This document shows, piece by piece, positions 1-7,053 of a DNA stretch of 64,000 nt. The notes beneath the pieces are model-generated. The model saw only the letters and a list, made by a program, of their open reading frames with translations. It made no database searches and was not told the DNA's origin. The translations under genes and the position numbers were made by a program. Position 1 is the first letter of the stretch; each line of letters begins with the position of its first letter. The stretch spans positions 1 through 64,000 of the forward strand of contig JAPPES010000127.1 in the NCBI GenBank assembly GCA_028824125.1. The letters are read 5' to 3'. The stretch is from Candidatus Poribacteria bacterium (lineage in GTDB: Bacteria > Poribacteria > WGA-4E > WGA-3G).

Positions 1-104
1 AGCAAAGCTCGCTCCTACAGAATGTCCGAAGTGCCAAATTCCAAACGCGCGTTTGCCAATGAATTCGCGACTACGAACGCTTATCTTCTTAAATTGACGC
101 CTAT

Positions 105-126
105 GGTTCGGTTAGGAAACTGAACC
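105..126. repeat. short hairpin repeat (GGTTCGGTT/AACTGAACC type)
   Basis: An imperfect inverted repeat, GGTTCGGTT then AGGA then AACTGAACC. Nearly the same hairpin occurs in the opposite orientation at 34791-34812. The rest of the first 531 bases holds only repeat-derived sequence and no credible gene; the longest reading frame there, on the minus strand, looks non-coding. Confidence 0.5.
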
Positions 127-163
127 CTACGAATGCCATACGCGCATGAGACGTTGATTCGTT

Positions 164-192
164 GTGTCCAAGTAATTATGGATTATACTATA
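164..192 (+). repeat. dispersed repeat tail (GTCCAGGTAATTGTGGA type)
   Basis: This stretch matches segments at about 3380-3407 and 57826-57854 (core GTCCA(A/G)GTAATT(A/G)TGGAT followed by ACTATAA). In the other two copies it lies a short distance after the GTATGAAT-type palindrome, so it appears to be one end of a dispersed element. No coding capacity. Confidence 0.5.
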
Positions 193-317
193 ATGCGGGG
201 TTATTTAGTTTTCGATTTTTCTGGTATATTTTCACATTTTCATATAAACGAATACATAAGCAAGTAGTAGGCACATGCCGTGCGCTGTCCACCCAAAAAT
301 GTAAAGCGGACGGCACC

Positions 318-353
318 AAATCAACGGTATGAATGCCATTTAGGCATTCCCCG
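318..353 (+). repeat. REP-like palindromic repeat, copy 1
   Basis: This 36-bp segment begins AAATCAACGGTATGAATGCC and recurs without visible change at 9090-9125. It contains the small palindrome AATGCC-ATTTA-GGCATT. A longer relative at 3294-3360 has the same AATCAACGGTATGAAT end as an inverted repeat. Confidence 0.7.
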
Positions 354-531
354 CAAAGCGTGCCTGCTACCTTTAAATCAACGTTAAGTTGATACATAAA
401 GGGAGAGCACAAGTGAAACCCGACAGGCGCTAAACGTGTCGGGTTTCGCACGCTCTACCCGACCTACAATATGTTATGGCATTTTGTCAATTAGAAATGG
501 TATAAATAACCCTGCTCTTAATGAATGTCCC

Positions 532-560
532 TTGAAAACATATATAAGACACTGTATAAT
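532..560 (+). promoter_or_regulatory. sigma-70-type promoter for the coaBC-pathway gene
   Basis: TTGAAA at 532-537 and TATAAT at 555-560 are separated by exactly 17 bases. The -10 box lies about 30 bases before the GTG start at 592, giving a short leader. The match is good in both boxes; transcription itself is inferred. Confidence 0.65.
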
Positions 561-591
561 AGACAGAAAATTATGTTGAGGTGCATTTTAG

Positions 592-1329
592 GTGAGCGAT
601 GTTCCAAAATCACATCCACGTTATTTATCTTTGACATTAAGAGATACGATAGTTGCAGGTGTTGAGAAAGGGATCACCTCTATTCACGGTCTCATTGCGC
701 ATGGGCGCGGGGAGGCTTATGACTATCTCATCGGGGAGAAAACACAACCGTTTGCAAAAACGGCAATCCGTGCCGCTGCGGTGATGTTGTGTTTGGCAGA
801 ACATCCTATTATCTCCGTGAATGGCAACGTAGCAGCATTAGTGCCGCAAGATATTATTGAATTGGGGCAAATTCTCAAAGCACCTTTAGAGGTAAATATC
901 TTTCATACTGAATCAGGGCGTGAACAGAAAATCCAACAGCATCTACAAAATCATGGTGCATCTGACGTGCTAATGCCTACCACTGAAGGCCAACTCTCCT
1001 ATATAGACTCCAACCGAAAGTTCGTGCACCCAGAGGGGATTTTCAAAGCGGATGTCGTTTTTGTTCCACTTGAAGATGGCGATCGATGTGAAGCACTACG
1101 AAAGATGGGAAAAGATGTTGTGACCGTCGATTTGAATCCGATGTCGCGAACCGCAAAACACGCAAGCGTCACAATCATTGATAACGTTGTGCGGGCATTG
1201 CCGTTGTTATGTCATGAAATAAAGACATTATCAGAAAACGCTACAACACAAAAAACCTTGGCACACTATAGCAACGAAGCAGTACTGAAGGAGGCATTAC
1301 AGCATATTAGCAGAGGTGCAAATGGCTAA
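592..1329 (+). CDS. 4-phosphopantoate--beta-alanine ligase, archaeal type
   Basis: Joins 4-phosphopantoate to beta-alanine with ATP to make 4'-phosphopantothenate in the archaeal route to coenzyme A, where pantoate is phosphorylated before condensation. The 245-residue length and motif order fit the family: SHPRYLSL near residue 7, GRGEAYDYL (38-46), SVNGNVAALVP (75-85), EDGDRCEALRKMGK (161-174) and DLNPMSRTA (180-188). Start is GTG at 592, preceded by AGGTG and a good promoter. The end overlaps the next gene by 8 bases, so the two are probably co-transcribed. Most bacteria use PanC and PanK instead, so a transferred or ancient archaeal-type gene is likely. No pantoate kinase is visible in the window. 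Family assignment is from recognition of these motifs. Confidence 0.88.
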   Translation: MSDVPKSHPRYLSLTLRDTIVAGVEKGITSIHGLIAHGRGEAYDYLIGEKTQPFAKTAIRAAAVMLCLAEHPIISVNGNVAALVPQDIIELGQILKAPLEVNIFHTESGREQKIQQHLQNHGASDVLMPTTEGQLSYIDSNRKFVHPEGIFKADVVFVPLEDGDRCEALRKMGKDVVTVDLNPMSRTAKHASVTIIDNVVRALPLLCHEIKTLSENATTQKTLAHYSNEAVLKEALQHISRGANG

Positions 1330-3241
1330 CGAAAAACAGCATCGCGTTAAGCCGCATATTCTGCTAATCGGGTTAGCACTCGTTGCTTTTAATAGCTACT
1401 GGTGCCTGATGGGAACAGAGGTTTGGCACTCCACACAGTTGACAATTGCTTCGCTGTTCTTTAATGCCGTCTTTACGCTTCTTGTCTTTGTTGTTCTCAA
1501 TCTACTGCTCCAACGATTTTTGCCTCGTCTTGCAATGTCGCAAGCCGATTTACAAACAATCTATGTGATGGTTGTGATGGTAACAACTATCAGCGGCCAT
1601 ACGATGATGGGATACCTCATCCCTGTTCTCGCACATACCTTCCAGTATGCCACGCCAGAAAATGAATGGATTTCACTCTTCGGAAATAACATCCCGAACT
1701 GGATTGCTGTCAAAGCCCCACGTGTTTTGGATGGATTCTACAACGGAGATTCTACACTCTATAATTCCGCTACGCTAAACGCTTGGATGCCGCCAGTCTT
1801 GGCCTGGTCAAGTTTTGTGATCGCACTATGGTTAACGTTGTTAGCAGTAACGGTATTTCTCCGTAAGCAGTGGACAGAAAACGAACGCCTGAACTATCCG
1901 ATTGTTCAACTCCCTTTGGCACTTACCAGCAATCCGAAACGTTTTTTTAGCTCACCGTGGATGTGGGTTGGATTTGCTATTGCAGGGAGTGTCGAACTCC
2001 TAAACGGCTTGAGTTTCCTGTTTCCAGAAATTCCTTCCCTACCGATTAGAAACAAAAGACTGGGACAATTCACTTCAAAACCGTGGAGTGCGATGGGGCC
2101 TATTAACATCTCATTTTACCCATTTAGCATCGGTTTAATGTTCTTTACTCCGCTTGATTTGTCTTTTTCCTGCTGGTTCTTCTGGGTACTCACCCGTGTT
2201 CAACTGATCGTGACAGATATGTTCGGGGCGCGCAATATCTATAATCTTGAGCAGCAGACAGGCGCGTGGCTGGCGTTTGGATGCATTCCGCTGTGGATGG
2301 GGAGGCGGCACTACGGACGGATTATTCGAAAAGTACTCGGTATAGCGCAGCGTAACGGTGAATCTACGCCTGACGATTCGGGGGAACCGATGCGTTACCG
2401 ATCTGCAGCGATACTGTTTACCGTTGGGCTGCTATTCCTTTTCTTTTTCTGTTTTCAGATGGGTATGGCATTATGGGCAATTGGCCTCTTTTTCCTACTT
2501 TACTTTCCGATGATTTTGGGCATTACACGGATACGTGCTGAAATCGGGCCGCCGCTGCATCAACTTATCCTTGTCGATCCGGGGCGAACAATGGTATTGG
2601 GATTAGGCACACGGCGGTTAGGTGTAGGTAATCTTACGGGATTGACATTTTTGTATCCGTTTGTGAGGTGTTTTCGTGCGCACCCGACACCGAGCGAATT
2701 GGAGGCGTTTCGGTTGGCAGAACGGAGTCGTATTGGGTATCGACAACTGCTTATCGGAATGATCTTGGCAATAGCGTTTGGCATTGTGATAACGTTTTGG
2801 GCATATCTGCATGTCCTATACGATATGGGAGCCGGAAGTAAAGCACGCGGCTGGATCGTCTATATGGGATGGGAAACGTTCAACCGATTGCAAACGTGGC
2901 TTGTGAGTCCACGGGAGACGGGTGTACCGGAACTGGGCGTTATCGGTAGCAGTTTCCTATTTACCATTTTCCTGATGGTTATGAAAATCCGGTTTCTGTG
3001 GTGGCCCCTGCATCCGGGCGGTTATGTCTTGGTAAGTGGCACAGGTATGGGGCGCTTGTGGTTTCCAATTTTCCTGAGTTGGTTAGCAAAGGCAACTGTG
3101 CTAAAGATTGGCGGTGTGAAATTATATCGGCAAGCGGTACCATTCTTTTTAGGACTAATCTTGGGAGATTATACGCTTGGATGCGTATGGAGCTTAATTG
3201 GATTGGTCATGAAAATGCCGACTTATATTGTGTGGCACTGA
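1322..3241 (+). CDS. large polytopic membrane protein, DUF6785/DUF6784 type
   Basis: A 639-residue integral membrane protein with many hydrophobic segments spread over its whole length, beginning near residue 12. It resembles the DUF6785/DUF6784 proteins common in Poribacteria and Planctomycetes, whose function is not established; a transport role is possible but not shown. Features I associate with the family include ERLNYPIVQLP near residue 192, the WPLHPGGY stretch near 561 and FFLGLILGDY near 609. ATG at 1322 is preferred because AGAGG lies five bases upstream; a GTG at 1316 is possible. The start overlaps the stop of the upstream ligase gene (ATGGCTAA), suggesting translational coupling. 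No partner points to a substrate. Confidence 0.7.
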   Translation: MANEKQHRVKPHILLIGLALVAFNSYWCLMGTEVWHSTQLTIASLFFNAVFTLLVFVVLNLLLQRFLPRLAMSQADLQTIYVMVVMVTTISGHTMMGYLIPVLAHTFQYATPENEWISLFGNNIPNWIAVKAPRVLDGFYNGDSTLYNSATLNAWMPPVLAWSSFVIALWLTLLAVTVFLRKQWTENERLNYPIVQLPLALTSNPKRFFSSPWMWVGFAIAGSVELLNGLSFLFPEIPSLPIRNKRLGQFTSKPWSAMGPINISFYPFSIGLMFFTPLDLSFSCWFFWVLTRVQLIVTDMFGARNIYNLEQQTGAWLAFGCIPLWMGRRHYGRIIRKVLGIAQRNGESTPDDSGEPMRYRSAAILFTVGLLFLFFFCFQMGMALWAIGLFFLLYFPMILGITRIRAEIGPPLHQLILVDPGRTMVLGLGTRRLGVGNLTGLTFLYPFVRCFRAHPTPSELEAFRLAERSRIGYRQLLIGMILAIAFGIVITFWAYLHVLYDMGAGSKARGWIVYMGWETFNRLQTWLVSPRETGVPELGVIGSSFLFTIFLMVMKIRFLWWPLHPGGYVLVSGTGMGRLWFPIFLSWLAKATVLKIGGVKLYRQAVPFFLGLILGDYTLGCVWSLIGLVMKMPTYIVWH

Positions 3242-3293
3242 CCCCACACGTTCTCGCTGGCGAGGCGGGGAATGCCTAAAGACGAATGCGCCA

Positions 3294-3360
3294 AATCAAC
3301 GGTATGAATGCGCGTATGGCATTCCCCGTATGGCATTTGCCATGATTCATACCGTTGATT
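3294..3360. repeat. REP/MITE-like palindromic element with 16-bp perfect ends
   Basis: AATCAACGGTATGAAT at 3294-3309 is repeated as its exact reverse complement at 3345-3360. The interior carries ATGGCATT repeats. Related copies lie at 318-353, 9090-9125 and 57758-57810. The sequence that follows (3361-3407) matches 57811-57854 and 164-192, so the element may be longer than the palindrome. It fills most of the gap between two converging genes and could also act as a bidirectional terminator. Confidence 0.75.
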
Positions 3361-3451
3361 CCTTCCTAACCTCGCCATTGTGCAGGTAATTGTGAATTTA
3401 CTATAAAACTGACTAAATTGAATTTATATTAGACGGACATTAGCCTATCAT

Positions 3452-4663
3452 CTAATCTAATATTGAACTCACCGTAATTTTCTTGAGTCTATCAGCTTGA
3501 ATTCCCTGAAGTTCTTGAAACATCTGCACTAACTCTGGTAAAGCTTGCAACGTATCTGTAAAATGAAGCATCAGTTCTTTATCCACGGACGTAACAAGAG
3601 AGTCAAGGGTAATTTCGCTTAATGAACGGGCAGGAAGGTACCCTTTTGTATCGCCTTGCACCTCATAGATGAGGTTTGCATTTTTGAAATGATCGAAGAT
3701 TCTTTGGACAAGTGACTCAGAAACTTTAGCGGTTGCTGCTACATCTGCAGCTGAGCATGCGCCTTTACCGCTATGAAAATGTGATGCAACGATGAGAAAT
3801 AGTGTTATAATCCCCGGAGCACTGATATAGCCATTTTTTTCATTTGGCAGCTTTCCAAAAGGTTTCTTCAAGTCCATGGATTGTTGAATTGAATTTGTTA
3901 CCTCAACACCTAACAGAATTATAATCCAAGTTGCGTATATCCATATTGCCAAAATTATCAACATCGCCAATGTGCCGTAGATTTCACTATAGTTTTGCCA
4001 CACTACTTCAAAATAATAGGCAAATACGATGCGCGCGACTTGAAATAGTGTTCCTGCCAGAAATGCGCCAGTTAATGCAGCTTTCCAGTTCACTGTGGTG
4101 TTAGGCAGTGCTACATACATCAGAAAAAACAGACAGTATACCGAGATCCACGGAAAAAGGTGAGCAAAAAATTCATTTGTTATGGCAGAAAAAAGAAACC
4201 AGATAACGAGTGGTCCTATCAACAACAGCATGTAAAACACTAAGTATTTTTGAAACGCTTGCACCAATGGCAAACGCTTACGACTTCCCCATATATAATT
4301 GAAATGGTCTTCAATGGACATGAACAGAATTAGGGATATAATCAGAAATAATAGAAAACCACCAACACCGAGTCCAGTAAGATTTCTGTTGGTAAATTCA
4401 GAGATACCCGTTACAATTTCGGCTGCTCCGTAGCGTGGAAGGAAATTATTTAAGGCAGCAATCAGTGGAGAATTCTCATTTTCAACAACGCCAAAGGTTT
4501 TTAGGAGGAAAAGCGCAACGGCTGATAACGGCACAAGACAAAGCAGCGTGTTAAAGGCAAGCGAGGCAGCCTGATGTGGGCATTTGTGTTGCCTAAACTG
4601 ATGCAGCACGTTCTCACTGATGCTTAAAATATTCGTGGGCAATGACCGGAATAGGTGTAACAT
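3452..4663 (-). CDS. YihY/BrkB family inner-membrane protein
   Basis: A 403-residue integral membrane protein of the YihY/virulence factor BrkB family (older name RNase BN family, a function not supported for this family). The family signature starts with QAASLAFNTLLCLVPLSAVALF near residue 31, then several transmembrane segments including GVGGFLLFLIISLILF and IYGTLAMLIILAIWIYATW. The last 120 residues are soluble and contain a winged-helix-like region (AADVAATAKVSESLVQRIF), as in longer family members. ATG at 4663 gives a conventional N-terminus; an upstream in-frame ATG at 4750 would add 29 non-conserved residues. The gene stands alone, converging on the repeat at 3294-3407. Physiological role is unknown. 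Confidence 0.85.
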   Translation of the reverse strand: MLHLFRSLPTNILSISENVLHQFRQHKCPHQAASLAFNTLLCLVPLSAVALFLLKTFGVVENENSPLIAALNNFLPRYGAAEIVTGISEFTNRNLTGLGVGGFLLFLIISLILFMSIEDHFNYIWGSRKRLPLVQAFQKYLVFYMLLLIGPLVIWFLFSAITNEFFAHLFPWISVYCLFFLMYVALPNTTVNWKAALTGAFLAGTLFQVARIVFAYYFEVVWQNYSEIYGTLAMLIILAIWIYATWIIILLGVEVTNSIQQSMDLKKPFGKLPNEKNGYISAPGIITLFLIVASHFHSGKGACSAADVAATAKVSESLVQRIFDHFKNANLIYEVQGDTKGYLPARSLSEITLDSLVTSVDKELMLHFTDTLQALPELVQMFQELQGIQADRLKKITVSSILD

Positions 4664-4801
4664 TTTAGATCGTCTGATCTTTCTTTTAAACGAAATCCTA
4701 TTATTTATCCTTTGAACTACAATGGTCGCGTTAATTGTAAAATATAACATATTTACCGAAAATAACCAAGAATCTTATGTCTAAAACTCAACTTACGCAC
4801 C

Positions 4802-4830
4802 TTGACACCCAACCAAATTTGTGTTAAAAT
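4802..4830 (+). promoter_or_regulatory. sigma-70-type promoter for the retropepsin-like gene
   Basis: A perfect TTGACA at 4802-4807 and TAAAAT at 4825-4830 are separated by 17 bases, 41 bases before the ATG at 4872. Confidence 0.6.
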
Positions 4831-4871
4831 TTGTAATTGGAATCTCTATTAGAAAAGGGAGACATAAGTAA

Positions 4872-5285
4872 ATGGAACATACAACCCGAATTGAACTCGA
4901 AAATCTAAAAGATTTACATGCAGTAGAATTAGGTGTTCTCGAATCTGAAGACGTGCGTAGACTCACCATTGAAGATGCCCTTGTTGATACTGGCGCAACG
5001 GGACTCTGCCTCCCAAATTCACTTATTCAGCAACTCGGACTTACCCCGATCCGAAGCATTCGAGTACAAACCGCAAATGGCACTGCTGAACGCACTATTT
5101 TTTCAGAAGTAAAATATACCGTCTTGGAACGAAGCCATTCCATCCAGGTAACAGACCTGCCTGAAGATACACCTGTCCTCGTTGGACACATGATATTGGA
5201 AGCACTTGATCTCTGTGCTGACATAAGAAACGGCCTGATTCACAATCCCGCACACGGTGGTGCATGGACAATAAAAATTCTCTGA
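4872..5285 (+). CDS. retropepsin-like (clan AA) aspartic protease
   Basis: A 137-residue soluble protein with the retropepsin-type catalytic motif DTGA at residues 39-42 inside a hydrophobic context (ALVDTGATGLCLP), and a later hydrophobic-hydrophobic-Gly turn (PVLVGHMILEAL, about 104-115) matching the second conserved element of the single-domain fold. Retropepsin-like enzymes work as homodimers, each subunit giving one Asp. It has no signal peptide, so it is cytoplasmic. An AAAGGGAGA ribosome site lies upstream of the ATG. A second, different clan AA protease sits at 27295-27672. Substrate is unknown; in bacteria such small stand-alone proteins are often near toxin-antitoxin-like genes, but that link is inference here. 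Confidence 0.75.
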   Translation: MEHTTRIELENLKDLHAVELGVLESEDVRRLTIEDALVDTGATGLCLPNSLIQQLGLTPIRSIRVQTANGTAERTIFSEVKYTVLERSHSIQVTDLPEDTPVLVGHMILEALDLCADIRNGLIHNPAHGGAWTIKIL

Positions 5286-5319
5286 GAAGATAGAAAAACT
5301 CCAGAGGATTTCGTACAAT

Positions 5320-5440
5320 CAGGACTTACGCATTCCCCGTTGATAAGGGGGGTAGGGGGGTTAAAAAGGCGTAATTTCAAGTATTCAACCCCCTAAATCC
5401 CCCTTATCAAGGGGACTTTAAGAAAACTGCGTAAGTCCTG
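5320..5440. repeat. MITE-like element, 121 bp, with 13-bp perfect terminal inverted repeats
   Basis: CAGGACTTACGCA at 5320-5332 is inverted exactly at 5428-5440 (TGCGTAAGTCCTG). Inside, a G-rich arm (GATAAGGGGGGTAGGGGGGTT) is mirrored by a C-rich arm (CCCCCTAAATCCCCCTTATC), so the element can fold into one long hairpin. It has no coding capacity. A partial copy of the G-rich arm lies at 52431-52459. Mobilisation by an unseen transposase is inferred. Confidence 0.8.
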
Positions 5441-5473
5441 GCACAATAAAACATTACCCAAGAGGTACATCTA

Positions 5474-5716
5474 ATGCACATTTCACCTGCCTATCACGAA
5501 ATAGTTGATTTTATTGCAGCTGGGACAACTCCTCAAAACTTAGTAGATTTTTGTCCGTCTAAAGAGGCTAAGGAACGTATAGCGGATCTGATTCATCGCG
5601 AGAATACAACCGGATTAACCTCTGAAGAAACGGCGGAACTTAATCACTGTTTACAACTTGAACACCTAATGCGTCTTGCCAAATCCCGAGCTCGGAACTA
5701 CTTGAAAAATGAGTAA
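5474..5716 (+). CDS. small protein paired with an HNH endonuclease
   Basis: An 80-residue, mainly helical, charged protein with no membrane segment. Its C-terminal half (LIHRENTTGLTSEETAELNH then QLEHLMRLAKSRARNYL) resembles small proteins I recall being encoded directly upstream of HNH nucleases in cyanobacteria and related genomes. The stop overlaps the start of the downstream HNH gene by 8 bases, supporting a two-gene unit. AGAGG lies eight bases before the ATG. The arrangement is reminiscent of toxin-antitoxin or nuclease-accessory pairs, but no function is known to me. The partner is broken here, so this gene may be an orphan. Confidence 0.65.
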   Translation: MHISPAYHEIVDFIAAGTTPQNLVDFCPSKEAKERIADLIHRENTTGLTSEETAELNHCLQLEHLMRLAKSRARNYLKNE

Positions 5717-5915
5717 GACTTATGTTTCCGTTGCATTAAGACAGTTGATTAGAACACGTGCGAAAAGTTTATGTGAATACTGCCTGATTCGAGAAGAAGA
5801 TACCTACTTTGGTTGCCAGGTAGACCATATTATCAGCGGAAAGCAGGGCGGAATTACCCATGAGAATAATCTTGCCTACGCTTGTTCATACTTACATAGT
5901 CCTTCACAACATTAA
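5709..5915 (+). pseudogene. HNH endonuclease, 3'-truncated
   Basis: The first 59 residues read as a zinc-type HNH nuclease: CEYC at 22-25, CQVDHIIS with the catalytic-type DH at 39-40, and ENNLAYAC at 52-59. The usual continuation, with a second CxxC zinc ligand pair and a final Asn/His helix, is absent; instead nine unrelated residues precede a stop. The loss coincides with the left end of the decayed insertion sequence at 5930. No 3' half is recognisable beyond the element, so a deletion accompanied or followed insertion. The product is probably inactive because the metal-binding fold is incomplete. Confidence 0.7.
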
Positions 5916-5929
5916 AAGGTTCTACTATC

Positions 5930-6883
5930 ACGACTTGTGTTAGTTAGTTCTTTTTATGTAATATTATGTTTTACATATTTAGGATTTTCTGTTTTTAAGT
6001 GCATCCTTACCGAAAAGCCGTTGTCCAGATAGTGATATTATTCGCATCGCTTGGTTATTAGAGCTTATCGGCAAGGACAGTGAACTCGCCGGATACAAAA
6101 TGATCAAAGCAGAACTCAGCGATCTATTCCCACATTTACCCGAACGGTCTCGCTTTAATAGGAGACGGAGAAACCTGTGCTATATGAGTGATAAACTCAG
6201 GCAACTCTTGACATAGTTTTTACCGGACGATGCGGTGTATATTGTAGATAGTTTACCGGTGCCGGTATGTGATTTCAAGCGAGCCTATGCCTCTCATACT
6301 CCCCTCAAATGTGCGAATGGAACAGGCACTTTGGCTGCTTATGGAAAGTGTGTGACAAAGGCACTGGGCACTTTCTTAGGATTTCGGTGTAGTATAATAA
6401 CGACTTCTTATGGATTACCTGTTGATTTTGCCATCACACCCGCAGACATGGATGACAGAGAAGTGCTTCCGTTACTTTGTGAGCGTGGCACTTACCCTAT
6501 TATCATTGGAGACAAAGGATATATTTGTGAGGCACTTGAAGCACAAATGCTAAAAACCTATAATGTCTGTCTATTACCGACGCGGCGTGAGAACCAAAAA
6601 GCACAATATCCACCAAAGTTTCGTAAACTGCATCAAAAAATAAGACGACGGGTTGAGACAACGATAAGTCAACTGTGCGACCAATTCAGTATATCACGGA
6701 TACGTGCCCGAACTCATTGGGGATTACTGACACGGATGAACAATAAGTTTGGTGGTTTCGCACTCGGTGTTTTCATGAATAAATGTTTAGGTCGTCCGTT
6801 AATGGCATTAAAAGATGTTGTCTATGCATAAGCATACAATATAGTATGAAATATATTACATAAAGTCAATTAGCACAAGTCGT
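5930..6883 (+). mobile_element. decayed IS982-family insertion sequence
   Basis: Terminal inverted repeats: ACGACTTGTGTTAGTTAG at 5930 against the reverse complement of the right end, ACGACTTGTGCTAATTGA, ending at 6883. Further matching (TTTATGTAAT) extends the ends to about 29 bp. Total length is about 954 bp, normal for IS982 elements. It holds one transposase reading frame with an in-frame stop. No clear target duplication flanks it (CTATC on the left, ATTTT on the right), consistent with age or adjacent deletion. It sits against the truncated HNH gene. Confidence 0.8.
5983..6831 (+). pseudogene. IS982-type transposase, degraded
   Basis: A continuous frame from 5983 shows typical IS982 blocks: LPKSRCPDSDIIRIAWLLEL, then RSRFNRRRRNL, interrupted by TAG at 6214-6216, then VDSLPVPVCDFKRA, a GTLAAYGKC block, LPVDFAITPADMDDREVL and IIGDKGYI. 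The conserved acidic residues expected for a DDE-type enzyme are in these last blocks. Upstream of 5983 the frame meets a stop and no start codon or N-terminal domain is present. The longest uninterrupted part is 6235-6831 (198 residues from a GTG). Two defects, a missing start and an internal stop, make it almost certainly inactive. Confidence 0.8.
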
Positions 6884-6902
6884 ATTTTTAACAAACTTAT
6901 AT

Positions 6903-6936
6903 ACGCGAATTTAATTTTGTCAAATTAAATTCGCGT
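6903..6936. other. perfect 15-bp hairpin with 4-base loop
   Basis: ACGCGAATTTAATTT at 6903-6917 is the exact reverse complement of 6922-6936, with TGTC as the loop. It lies between the decayed IS and the phosphatase gene. There is no T-run after it on the plus strand, so it is not a standard terminator; an operator or another repeat are alternatives. Confidence 0.6.
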
Positions 6937-7053
6937 GTCCAATTTGACGGTAGGTTTACCAAAATTAAGGTAATCAGCGATTGAAAAATAAAGTGGTATA
7001 ATTTTCAGAATTCGTATAAAATCTTGGTATACATCATAAGAAAGGAAACGGAA

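Noticed and set aside
188..451. Minus-strand reading frame of 87 codons near the left edge
   Set aside because: It runs through a dispersed repeat, has no ribosome site or recognisable protein pattern, and matches repeat sequence found between genes elsewhere.
2998..3279. Plus-strand 93-codon frame overlapping the end of the DUF6785-type gene
   Set aside because: It is an alternative frame of the membrane-protein gene; the DUF6785 frame has the family motifs.
5027..5318. Minus-strand frames opposite the retropepsin-like gene
   Set aside because: The sense strand has the DTGA motif, promoter and ribosome site; the antisense frames have none.
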